Source: an uncultured Selenomonadales bacterium | GTDB lineage: Bacteria; Bacillota; Negativicutes; Selenomonadales; Selenomonadaceae | Assembly (NCBI GenBank): GCA_946183785.1 | Contig: CAMHCS010000002.1 | Coordinates: 1-64,000, forward strand | Reading direction: 5' to 3' | Length of the DNA: 64,000 nucleotides | The notes under the pieces: generated by a model | What the model was told of the DNA's origin: nothing | Databases searched by the model: none | Seen by the model: only the letters and a program-made list of their open reading frames with translations | Part shown: positions 1 to 6,202 of the stretch, piece by piece | Layout of the letters: each line of letters opens with the position of its first letter | How positions within the stretch are numbered: position 1 is the stretch's first letter | Made by a program: the position numbers and the translations under genes

Positions 1-109
1 TTTTTCAAATCCCGCGCAACACTTTTCGATCTCGGGAGTATAAAGAACAGATAATCAAAAACAAAAGCCTGCGGGCGAAGAAAAGGAAGGGTGGTCATGA
101 TGAAACTGG
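1..109 (+). repeat. Duplicated intergenic unit, copy A (upstream of first double-glycine gene)
   Basis: This stretch is nearly the same as 448-556, with a constant offset of 447 bases and only scattered substitutions and small indels. It holds the untranslated region, the AAGGAAGG-type ribosome binding site and the first codons of the leader peptide gene. In copy B it lies directly after the stop codon of a paralogue. Copy A therefore probably also follows a paralogue whose end lies just left of the window (inference). Confidence 0.85.
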
Positions 110-441
110 AAAACGCGAACAAGCTTACGGACGATGATTTGGAGCAGGTGGTTGGCGGAAATAATATGGAACAGGATTCAAAATTCCTGAATGTGTTGTT
201 AAGAGGCCGTCCCGGACATTGCGGCAGATGGGGCAGTTTTACGGTCGCAGACCATTGGTGGGAACTGCATGATGCGTGGAGATCCGTGGGAGTTGATACA
301 CAACAAGAATATGATGGATATTTTGGCGGCTATGAGGTGGCTTATTATATCGACGGCAAAAGGGTAAGGCAATTCGATGCTTGGATTCACGCGGAGCAGG
401 TGGTAGGCAAGCACTTGAAGCGCGCGGATTGGGATTGGTAA
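97..441 (+). CDS. Double-glycine leader secreted protein, paralogue 1
   Basis: Predicted 114-residue protein. The N-terminal leader MKLENANKLTDDDLEQVVGG has the pattern of leaders cut after Gly-Gly by C39 peptidase ABC exporters (established for class II bacteriocins and related RiPPs). The cargo of about 93 residues is long for a bacteriocin. It contains DSKFLNVLL just after the GG, a DAWRSVGV block, YYIDGKRV, and the C-terminal signature HAEQVVGKHLKR.DWDW shared with paralogues 4 and 5. I chose the ATG at 97 because GGAAGG lies six bases upstream; a GTG at 91 and an ATG at 100 are alternatives. No exporter, modifying enzyme or immunity gene is visible beside it. Function unknown; a secreted antagonistic or signalling protein is an inference. 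Confidence 0.75.
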   Translation: MMKLENANKLTDDDLEQVVGGNNMEQDSKFLNVLLRGRPGHCGRWGSFTVADHWWELHDAWRSVGVDTQQEYDGYFGGYEVAYYIDGKRVRQFDAWIHAEQVVGKHLKRADWDW

Positions 442-447
442 TACGGA

Positions 448-556
448 ATTTTCAAATCCTACGCAACACTTTTCGATTTCGGGAGTATAAAGAACAGACA
501 AGCAAAAGCAAAAGCCTGCGGGCGAGAAAAAAGGAAGGTGACCATGATGAAACTCG
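448..556 (+). repeat. Duplicated intergenic unit, copy B
   Basis: Copy of 1-109, starting seven bases after the stop codon of the first paralogue and running into the start of the second. A shorter related segment (GCCTGCGCACGAGGAAAAGG and following bases, about 1693-1742) precedes the fifth paralogue. The pattern indicates that gene and upstream region were duplicated together. Confidence 0.85.
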
Positions 557-891
557 ATAAGGAAAACAAACTCACCAATGAAGCACTCAAACAGGTAGCC
601 GGAGGAAACGCCGGCGAGTGTGCGCTTGAATCGGAATTTTTTAATGACCTTGGATATAATATTCAAGAAATGGGTTTCTTGTACATGGAGTTTAATTGGG
701 AAGAAGGGTCGGCTAAAGTCAAGGAAGCGTGGGCGCATTTCGGCGTAGATTGTGATATCGCCAAGTCGAGAAAAAATGCGTATTACATCGACGGCAAGAG
801 AGTTTCAAGGCGTGAGGCATTTAAGCATGCGGCATATAAAGCCGGAAAGCCATGGGTCTATGATGATGATTATTCTAAATGTGCCCTCTGA
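544..891 (+). CDS. Double-glycine leader secreted protein, paralogue 2 (divergent C-terminus)
   Basis: Predicted 115-residue protein with leader MKLDKENKLTNEALKQVAGG. The middle keeps the KEAWAHFGVDC and AYYIDGKRVSRREAF blocks of the family. The C-terminal signature VVGKHLKR.DWDW is replaced by KAGKPWVYDDDYSKCAL, so the copy has diverged or changed target. It has Cys residues near the GG site, in the AWAHFGVDC block and near the end. The start at 544 follows GGAAGG; GTG 538 and ATG 547 are alternatives. It is in the same orientation as its neighbours with about 100 bases between genes, so co-transcription with the array is likely but not shown. Confidence 0.72.
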   Translation: MMKLDKENKLTNEALKQVAGGNAGECALESEFFNDLGYNIQEMGFLYMEFNWEEGSAKVKEAWAHFGVDCDIAKSRKNAYYIDGKRVSRREAFKHAAYKAGKPWVYDDDYSKCAL

Positions 892-939
892 TATGAAATG
901 GCAGGTTTGTCCCTGAATCATAAGAAAGGAGCGATTACA

Positions 940-1296
940 ATGACGAATCTTGAAAACGCGAAGCTGAACAATGAGGAACTGGAGCAGGTTGCAGGGGGAA
1001 GCGCCTACGACTTGGCGGATGACAGCCGTTTTTTGAACTCGCTGAACGGTTCGACGGACCGTTATGGCGCATGGAAGATGCATAACTCCAAGGATCGGCT
1101 TTTAATCATTGAAAATGCATGGGCAAAACTTGGAATCGGCCTTATTTGCCCTGGCGACCCTACGGATTATGATACGAAAATCCAGTATGTGCTCATTGAC
1201 GGCGGGAATATCACGCCCATCACGCATGAACAGGCGCGCCAGCACGCCATGGAGGTTACCGGGCATTATATGTCCTATAAGGAATGGCACGGGTAA
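940..1296 (+). CDS. Double-glycine leader secreted protein, paralogue 3
   Basis: Predicted 118-residue protein. Leader MTNLENAKLNNEELEQVAGG, then DDSRFLNSL as in the other paralogues. The core block is ENAWAKLGI and the second block is YVLIDGGNITP, a weaker version of Y.IDGK.V.R. The C-terminus is HAMEVTGHYMSYKEWHG, recognisably related to HAE.VVGKHL.R.DWDW but strongly changed. The ATG at 940 has AAAGGAG upstream; an in-frame ATG at 898 would add residues before the leader and is unlikely. This is the most divergent member together with paralogue 2, and it has a single Cys. Its product is unknown; see paralogue 1 for the family interpretation. Confidence 0.72.
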   Translation: MTNLENAKLNNEELEQVAGGSAYDLADDSRFLNSLNGSTDRYGAWKMHNSKDRLLIIENAWAKLGIGLICPGDPTDYDTKIQYVLIDGGNITPITHEQARQHAMEVTGHYMSYKEWHG

Positions 1297-1321
1297 GACG
1301 GAAAAAGAAAGGGCGGTCGTG

Positions 1322-1678
1322 ATGAAACTCGATAAAGAACACGAACTCAGCAAGGAGGAGCTTGAGCAGGTATCGGGAGGATGCGACTATGAAATATCCG
1401 ATGACAGCAAATTCTTGAATGTTTTGCTCAGGGGAACCGATTATCATCGTTGCGATCGCTACGGCAAATTTAAAATTTTTTGGGGGAGCAGCAAACGTTA
1501 TGGTCCATGTGAAGATATCGAGAATTCTTGGAGGGTGCTTGGCATTGAGATGGTCCCTTACGCCTGTGATCATAATGAATACTGGATGAACGGCAAACGC
1601 ATTACGAGGGACGAGGCTTGGGCTCATGCGGAAGCGGTAGTGGGCAAGCACTTGGAACGCAAAGATTGGGACTGGTAA
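1322..1678 (+). CDS. Double-glycine leader secreted protein, paralogue 4
   Basis: Predicted 118-residue protein. Leader MKLDKEHELSKEELEQVSGG; a Cys directly follows the GG. The cargo has DDSKFLNVLLRG, a longer variable stretch with YGKFKIFWGSSKRYGP, then ENSWRVLGIEM, YWMNGKRITRDEAWAHAE and the full ending VVGKHLERKDWDW. The gene starts 25 bases after the stop of paralogue 3, so the two are probably one transcript. The start at ATG 1322 matches the MKLD start of the other copies; GTG 1319 is possible. Much longer in-frame upstream sequence is open but runs antiparallel to no known domain and overlaps paralogue 3 in another frame. Confidence 0.73.
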   Translation: MKLDKEHELSKEELEQVSGGCDYEISDDSKFLNVLLRGTDYHRCDRYGKFKIFWGSSKRYGPCEDIENSWRVLGIEMVPYACDHNEYWMNGKRITRDEAWAHAEAVVGKHLERKDWDW

Positions 1679-1730
1679 AGATAAGGCAAAGGGAAAAACA
1701 GCCTGCGCACGAGGAAAAGGAAGGGTGGCC

Positions 1731-2063
1731 ATGATGAAACTGAAAAACGAGAACAAGCTTGCGGACGTTGATTTGGAGCAGGTTGTGGGCGGAGACGATA
1801 TCGCCGACGATTCAAGATTCCTGAATGTGCTGCTTCAAGGGCGCGAGGGGCAATGCGAGAGATACGGCTCCTGGAGAAGCGGTCGCCACTTTGACGAAGT
1901 GGCCAAAGCCTGGAGATCCGTGGGGGTTGATTGTGGTTGGGATGATGATGATGAGTGTTGCTGTTATCGCATCGACGGCAAAGTGGTCAGCCGATATGAA
2001 GCGTGGCTGCACGCGGAGCAGGTGGTGGGCAAGCACTTGAAGCGCTCGGATTGGAATTGGTAA
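1731..2063 (+). CDS. Double-glycine leader secreted protein, paralogue 5
   Basis: Predicted 110-residue protein, the shortest member. Leader MKLKNENKLADVDLEQVVGG, followed by DDSRFLNVLLQG, AKAWRSVGVDCG, an acidic and Cys-rich insert (DDDDECCCY), then RIDGKVVSRYEAWLHAE and the ending VVGKHLKRSDWNW. The Cys-rich insert is unique to this copy. The ATG at 1731 has GGAAGGG upstream. It is the last gene of the array; the next gene is an unrelated outer membrane protein 120 bases downstream. No terminator hairpin is obvious between them. Function unknown; secretion after Gly-Gly cleavage is inferred from the leader alone. Confidence 0.75.
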   Translation: MMKLKNENKLADVDLEQVVGGDDIADDSRFLNVLLQGREGQCERYGSWRSGRHFDEVAKAWRSVGVDCGWDDDDECCCYRIDGKVVSRYEAWLHAEQVVGKHLKRSDWNW

Positions 2064-2183
2064 GGGCTGAAATTTTGTTTTCGTGGCAGGAATTTGTTGT
2101 TTCATGTCGAATTTTGTACCCACAGCATCGTGATCTCTCTGCAAGAGCGCTGTCCACTCTGATGCAAGCAAAGGGGATTTTTG

Positions 2184-3587
2184 ATGAGAAAGGCACTTTT
2201 ATCCACCTGCGCGGCGGCTCTCTTGGCTGTTTCCGCTTCCACGGCTTTTGCTGCGGCAAATCCCTTCGAGGACGTCCCGGAGGGCCATTGGGCATACGAC
2301 GCTGTGTCACAGCTTGCCGCTGACGACATAATCGAAGGGTACGGCGACGGCACCTATCGCGGCGACCCAAAAATCACGCGCTTCGAGATGGCGAAGATGA
2401 TTGCCCGCGCCATGGCGAATGGCGGCGGAGACAGGGCGACGCTCGACAAGCTGGCGGCGGAGTTCGCCGACGAATTGAACAGCCTCGGCATCCGCGTGGC
2501 GAACCTCGAAAAGAAAGTCGACAACATGACATGGAAGGGCCAGCTCCGCTACCGCTACCACAATGAATGGGAAATCGACGAGGGCACAAGCACACGTTAC
2601 AGCCATTCCTTTGTGACATTGCGGCTGGAGCCCTCCATGCGCGTCAATGAACACTGGAGCGGCCATGCCCGCATCGATTACAATTCGAATATGAACTCGG
2701 CGGAGAACACGCCGGCAGCGCACATGACGTACACCAAACGCCACCTCGAATCCGACATTGAGTACAACGGCATGCGCGTTGAGCGAATCTGGGTCGAGGG
2801 CGACTATGGCAACCTGAATCTCAAATTCGGCAAGCTGCCTTACTTCTCGAATATTGACGAAGGCATGATGTACGACGACAACGTATCCGGCGGGCAAATC
2901 ACCTTCGGCAACAAGGTCAGGGCGACGCTCACGGCGGGCCGCGCCAAGCGCTTCGACGGCGAGCTGGGCATCGATCCGGATGACGGCGACAACGACACCG
3001 GCAACTATCAGGCCATTGAGATTTACAATGACCGCGCCGACAAATGGACGTGGGGCGTGGCATGGCATCGTTGGGCCAACGAGCATGAACTGGTGGATGA
3101 CACCAATGCCGACCATCTCAACATCTATGAAGCGGCGTTAGGCTACAAGTTCAACAAGAATCTGCGGCTGCACGGCGCGTTCGCGTGGACGAACGATCCC
3201 GATTTCGACCATCCAGACAACGAGGAAGAGGACGGCCAGATGGAAATCTATCCGCAGCCGATTTTCTCCCATTCCAAGCGGTCTTGGAGCATCGAGTTGG
3301 ATTACAAAAAGGCAGACCCCAAGGACAAAGGTTCTTGGGGCGCATTCCTCGCCTACCGTCACCTCGGCCATTACTCCTCCATCGCGCCGACCTATAACAC
3401 GATTTACAATGGCCGCCGCGGCGTGGAACTTGGCGTCAGCTATGTTTTCCTGAAAAACCTGATGGGAACGGTCAAGTTCTTCCGGGGCGAAAAGATGCCG
3501 GACGACGACAAGGGTGACAATCCGAGGCCGCGCGATCAAATGGAACGTGACTCCGTCATCTTTGCGGAACTGAATTTCTTCTTCTGA
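2184..3587 (+). CDS. OmpM-type SLH-domain outer membrane porin
   Basis: Predicted 467-residue outer membrane protein. A signal peptide of about 23 residues ends at AFA-AANPF. Residues 26-80 form one SLH domain (FEDVPEGHWAYDAV, GYGDGTYRGD, ITRFEMAKMIARAM). A short coiled coil follows (LDKLAAEFADELNSLGIRV, ANLEKKVDN). The rest is a beta-barrel rich in alternating aromatic strands and ends in FAELNFFF, the terminal Phe expected of barrel proteins. In Negativicutes, OmpM proteins are abundant porins that hold the outer membrane to peptidoglycan through the SLH domain (established knowledge). ATG 2184 is chosen over TTG 2181 because AAGGGGA precedes it. A second OmpM gene lies at 23651. Confidence 0.9.
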   Translation: MRKALLSTCAAALLAVSASTAFAAANPFEDVPEGHWAYDAVSQLAADDIIEGYGDGTYRGDPKITRFEMAKMIARAMANGGGDRATLDKLAAEFADELNSLGIRVANLEKKVDNMTWKGQLRYRYHNEWEIDEGTSTRYSHSFVTLRLEPSMRVNEHWSGHARIDYNSNMNSAENTPAAHMTYTKRHLESDIEYNGMRVERIWVEGDYGNLNLKFGKLPYFSNIDEGMMYDDNVSGGQITFGNKVRATLTAGRAKRFDGELGIDPDDGDNDTGNYQAIEIYNDRADKWTWGVAWHRWANEHELVDDTNADHLNIYEAALGYKFNKNLRLHGAFAWTNDPDFDHPDNEEEDGQMEIYPQPIFSHSKRSWSIELDYKKADPKDKGSWGAFLAYRHLGHYSSIAPTYNTIYNGRRGVELGVSYVFLKNLMGTVKFFRGEKMPDDDKGDNPRPRDQMERDSVIFAELNFFF

Positions 3588-3591
3588 TAAA

Positions 3592-3623
3592 AAAAATCTC
3601 CCGGATAATCCGGGGATTTTTTA
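3592..3623 (+). terminator. Rho-independent terminator after the first OmpM gene
   Basis: A hairpin with arms AATCTCCCGGAT and ATCCGGGGATT begins just after the stop codon and ends in a run of six T residues. Confidence 0.85.
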
Positions 3624-3688
3624 TCGGTTTCATCCGCCTTGGCGGGCTCGCCGTTGATACGAATCACTGTTAGAAATCTTCGATTCTT

Positions 3689-3739
3689 GTACCCGCAGGG
3701 CACAAGTACCCGCAGGACACAGGTACCCACAGGGCACAA
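3689..3739. repeat. Three tandem 17-bp repeats
   Basis: Three consecutive units of GTACCCGCAGGGCACAA and close variants occupy 3689-3705, 3706-3722 and 3723-3739. They lie between the convergent OmpM and glutamine synthetase genes. No reading frame runs through them. They are too short and lack spacers, so they are not a CRISPR array. Role unknown. Confidence 0.8.
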
Positions 3740-3756
3740 GCAGGGATTGCATGAGA

Positions 3757-3783
3757 CGGCATTTACCCTGTGGGTAAATGCCG
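3757..3783. repeat. Perfect 12-bp inverted repeat
   Basis: CGGCATTTACCC, a TGT loop, and GGGTAAATGCCG form a perfect hairpin downstream of both convergent genes. It has no T run on either strand, so it is not a standard terminator. It may protect the 3' end of the glutamine synthetase mRNA or serve as a pause site (inference). Confidence 0.7.
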
Positions 3784-3810
3784 CCTGTGTTAGGCATAGC
3801 GGCCAATTCG

Positions 3811-5697
3811 TCAAATCATATTTTTCGTATATGCGTCGTACAGGCTCTTGAGTTCCTCGATCTTGTCGTACATCTCCACCTGCAGGCCGGACGCCGTGGC
3901 GTAGTCGCCGCCCATCAGGGCGTTGGTCAGCAGCGTGAACAGCGATTTCTCGTCGATGCTGTCCTTGGCGAGGTAACTGCGGATGCCGCTGATCTTCGTC
4001 CAGTTGTACGCGTCCTGGTCCGTGACAAAGTCGCTGACAATTTCCTGCGCGGCGCGGACAATGGCGCGATTCTCGGGAATGATGCGGCTGATGAGTTCCG
4101 TCTTCCAACGCAGCAGCGCGCCCTCCGCAAAGGAGGCGAGGATCTTGTCGTTCAGCGCTCCGCCCGCCGTGATGACCGCTTTCTTCTCCGGGTAGTTGTT
4201 CAGGTTCTCCATGTTCTCCCAGACCGTCGCCGGCGGCGCGCCAAACATGCGGTCGCGCTCCTCCGGCGTGTAGTCCTCGAACACGTCCTGCTCGCTGCGG
4301 TAGGCGCGGTCTTTCTCAAGATAGAAGCCCTTCTCGCCGGGCTTCTTGGAAAGCTCCTTCAAAAGCTCCGCCGTGGTGTGCGTCGCCGCCATCTTTACGC
4401 CGTCCAGCACCGCCGAGTAAACCGCCGCCAGCACTAAATAAGTGTTCGTGTAAGGATTGCAGGCGCGAAGCTCGAAACGCGTGGCCTTCGGATTGCGGAC
4501 GTCGCGGACGAGGCCCGCTAAGATCGTGCGATTGCGCGAGGAAACGTCCGGCGTGTTGCCCAGCGAGGTCACGATGCAGACCGGCGCCTCGAAGCCGGGC
4601 TTCAGACGGTTCAGCGAGTCGTTCGTCGCGGAGACCAGCGGATTGATGGCCTCGTAATTCTTCAGAAGGCCCATGATCGCGCCGTAGCCCGGAGCGCTCA
4701 AAAAGTCCTTCGTCATTTCCTTCGGCGCGAAAAGATTGACCATGGAGCCGTCTTTCATCACCGCGGCCATGCCGATATGCGTGTGCTCGCCGTTGCCCGC
4801 GAGGCCGATCATCGGCTTCGCCTTGAAATTGACCTCCAGGCCGTTCTCGCGGAAGACCTCCTTGACCAGCGTGCGGACGAGTAGCTCGTTGTCCGCCGCC
4901 TGAAGCGCGTCGGCAAACTGCCAGTCCAGCTCCAGCTGCTCGCAGACGTGGGACATGGCCCCGGCCTCGTTCATATGGCCTTTGAGACCGCCGACCTCCT
5001 TATGGCCCATTTCCACGTTCAGCCCGTATTTATCGACGAGCAGGACGGCCTGCTCGAGCGCCGAGCGCACCGCGCCGCGCGTCCTCTGCCAGTACTGCTC
5101 CTGCATGACCTGCGACGCGCTCATTTCGGCGATGTCCGCCTCCTCCAGCGGCGTCTTTACCCAAAATTCCAGTTCCGTCGCCGAAGTGAACTGGATATCG
5201 GCCACCTCCGCGCCGTTGACGTGCTCAAGGCCGGACATTTTCGGATGCTTCTTGAAAAGCGCCAGGAGTTCCTTTTTGACAAAATTGAGCGTGTCAGCCA
5301 GCACTGCCCGGGAATCGACGCGCTTACCCTCGTGAATGAGGAACGCGGGAATCCGCAGCGTGCCCACGGGGCGCTCCGTCTCCTCGTCGTAATGCTCGTA
5401 GTTGTAATCGACGAACCAGTTGACCGACGGGTCGATGGGCATATCGACCTTCGCGTTGTTCAGCGTGGCGATACCCGGCAGCACCACCGAGGAGCCGTCG
5501 GTCTGTACCGCCGTCCCGGCGTAGAACTCGTCCATATCCTTCAGGAAAATCCGCATCGGGATCTTTTCGTCCGTATCGTTGCCGGCGAGGTCGATGCCCA
5601 CCAGCGAGACGAACTTGATCTCCGGGTGGGATTTCAGCATGCTCGCAATCTTGTTTTTCGGCGTTTTTGCGGGAATCACATACAACAGGTCGTCCAT
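3811..5697 (-). CDS. Glutamine synthetase, long (about 630-residue) form
   Basis: Predicted 628-residue enzyme joining ammonia to glutamate with ATP in the cytoplasm. Recognisable catalytic blocks are EVGGLKGHMNEAG, AGNGEHTHIGM near residue 300 (counterpart of the His-bearing nucleotide-binding motif), NDSLNRLKPGFEAP, and SSRNRTI...RFELRACNP. It is longer than type I enzymes (about 450) and shorter than typical type III enzymes (about 700), so I call a long form without fixing the class. The ATG at 5697 is chosen because AAAGGTGG lies eight bases upstream; the frame stays open to a GTG at 5707-5709. The transcript has a leader of about 115 bases containing a terminator-like hairpin (see 5736-5784), which suggests regulation by attenuation. 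Confidence 0.88.
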   Translation of the reverse strand: MDDLLYVIPAKTPKNKIASMLKSHPEIKFVSLVGIDLAGNDTDEKIPMRIFLKDMDEFYAGTAVQTDGSSVVLPGIATLNNAKVDMPIDPSVNWFVDYNYEHYDEETERPVGTLRIPAFLIHEGKRVDSRAVLADTLNFVKKELLALFKKHPKMSGLEHVNGAEVADIQFTSATELEFWVKTPLEEADIAEMSASQVMQEQYWQRTRGAVRSALEQAVLLVDKYGLNVEMGHKEVGGLKGHMNEAGAMSHVCEQLELDWQFADALQAADNELLVRTLVKEVFRENGLEVNFKAKPMIGLAGNGEHTHIGMAAVMKDGSMVNLFAPKEMTKDFLSAPGYGAIMGLLKNYEAINPLVSATNDSLNRLKPGFEAPVCIVTSLGNTPDVSSRNRTILAGLVRDVRNPKATRFELRACNPYTNTYLVLAAVYSAVLDGVKMAATHTTAELLKELSKKPGEKGFYLEKDRAYRSEQDVFEDYTPEERDRMFGAPPATVWENMENLNNYPEKKAVITAGGALNDKILASFAEGALLRWKTELISRIIPENRAIVRAAQEIVSDFVTDQDAYNWTKISGIRSYLAKDSIDEKSLFTLLTNALMGGDYATASGLQVEMYDKIEELKSLYDAYTKNMI

Positions 5698-5735
5698 TTT
5701 GATTGCCACCTTTCAGAATCACGTGCCGGACCAAC

Positions 5736-5784
5736 AAAAAACGCCACACAGCCAGACCGCGAAATCCGCGTCCGTCCGTATGGC
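5736..5784 (-). promoter_or_regulatory. Terminator-like hairpin in the glutamine synthetase leader
   Basis: On the minus strand, GCCATAC pairs with GTGTGGC around an inner GC-rich stem-loop (GACGCG with CGCGGTC), followed at once by six T residues (5741-5736). It lies after the predicted promoter and before the start codon, so readthrough would be needed for expression. This fits transcription attenuation. No known riboswitch or T-box signature is recognised beside it. The controlling factor is unknown. Confidence 0.6.
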
Positions 5785-5818
5785 TTCGTTGCCGTGCAGT
5801 CTTTTTGTTTACGCGCAT

Positions 5819-5847
5819 AGTATAGCACAGGCCTTTTTCGATTGCAA
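5819..5847 (-). promoter_or_regulatory. Promoter of the glutamine synthetase gene
   Basis: On the minus strand, TTGCAA (5847-5842), a 17-base spacer and TATACT (5824-5819) match the housekeeping sigma consensus. It lies close to the divergent promoter for the HTH/SGNH genes. Confidence 0.65.
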
Positions 5848-5865
5848 GCAAAAAAACGCGATTCA

Positions 5866-5895
5866 TTGACAGAAGGCCCCGAGCCTATTTATAAT
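5866..5895 (+). promoter_or_regulatory. Promoter of the HTH - SGNH hydrolase - flavodiiron genes
   Basis: TTGACA (5866-5871), an 18-base spacer and TATAAT (5890-5895) form a near-consensus promoter reading toward the gene at 5966. Confidence 0.7.
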
Positions 5896-5965
5896 AATCG
5901 GAAAGAACGCAGATTATCCCAAAGGCGCGCACCTTTTCCACCGCGCCGCGAAAGGGGAACGCAAT

Positions 5966-6202
5966 ATGATGAACCGTATGATGGCGGAATGCCGGGCGGC
6001 AGGACTGTCCGCCTCGGACGTCGGCAGCCGCTTCAAAATTCCGGCGGGGGTCGTGTCGCGCTGGGAGCGCGGCGAGCTTCGGCCGCCCGCATGGGTAGAG
6101 CGCATGATCCGCGATTTCCTCGCCGACGAGCGCAGGAAGAATTATATGAAAGGCCGCCGGGGGCAGGGCGCGGCAAACCTGAAGCAGGGCTGGAAACGAT
6201 GA
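5966..6202 (+). CDS. Small helix-turn-helix protein
   Basis: Predicted 78-residue basic protein. Residues 15-50 (LSASDVGSRFKIP..VVSRWERGE) resemble the helix-turn-helix of XRE/Cro-type DNA-binding domains, with the recognition helix VVSRWERG. It has AAAGGGG upstream of the ATG. Its stop codon overlaps the ATG of the SGNH hydrolase in an ATGA junction, so the two are translationally coupled. The tail is Gly/Lys-rich. It may regulate its own operon (inference). The protein is short and the HTH assignment rests on pattern only. Confidence 0.6.
   Translation: MMNRMMAECRAAGLSASDVGSRFKIPAGVVSRWERGELRPPAWVERMIRDFLADERRKNYMKGRRGQGAANLKQGWKR

Noticed and set aside
1-25. TTCAAATCC resembling a tRNA T-loop
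   Set aside because: No matching acceptor, D or anticodon stems are present, and the sequence is part of the duplicated leader region.
2307-3116. Long antisense reading frame opposite the first OmpM gene, and similar frames opposite most GC-rich genes
   Set aside because: These are shadows produced by high GC codon usage; they lack ribosome binding sites and recognisable domains, while the sense frames encode clear protein families.
3689-3739. CRISPR-like direct repeats
   Set aside because: The units are 17 bp, directly adjacent with no spacers, only three copies, and no cas gene is in the window.
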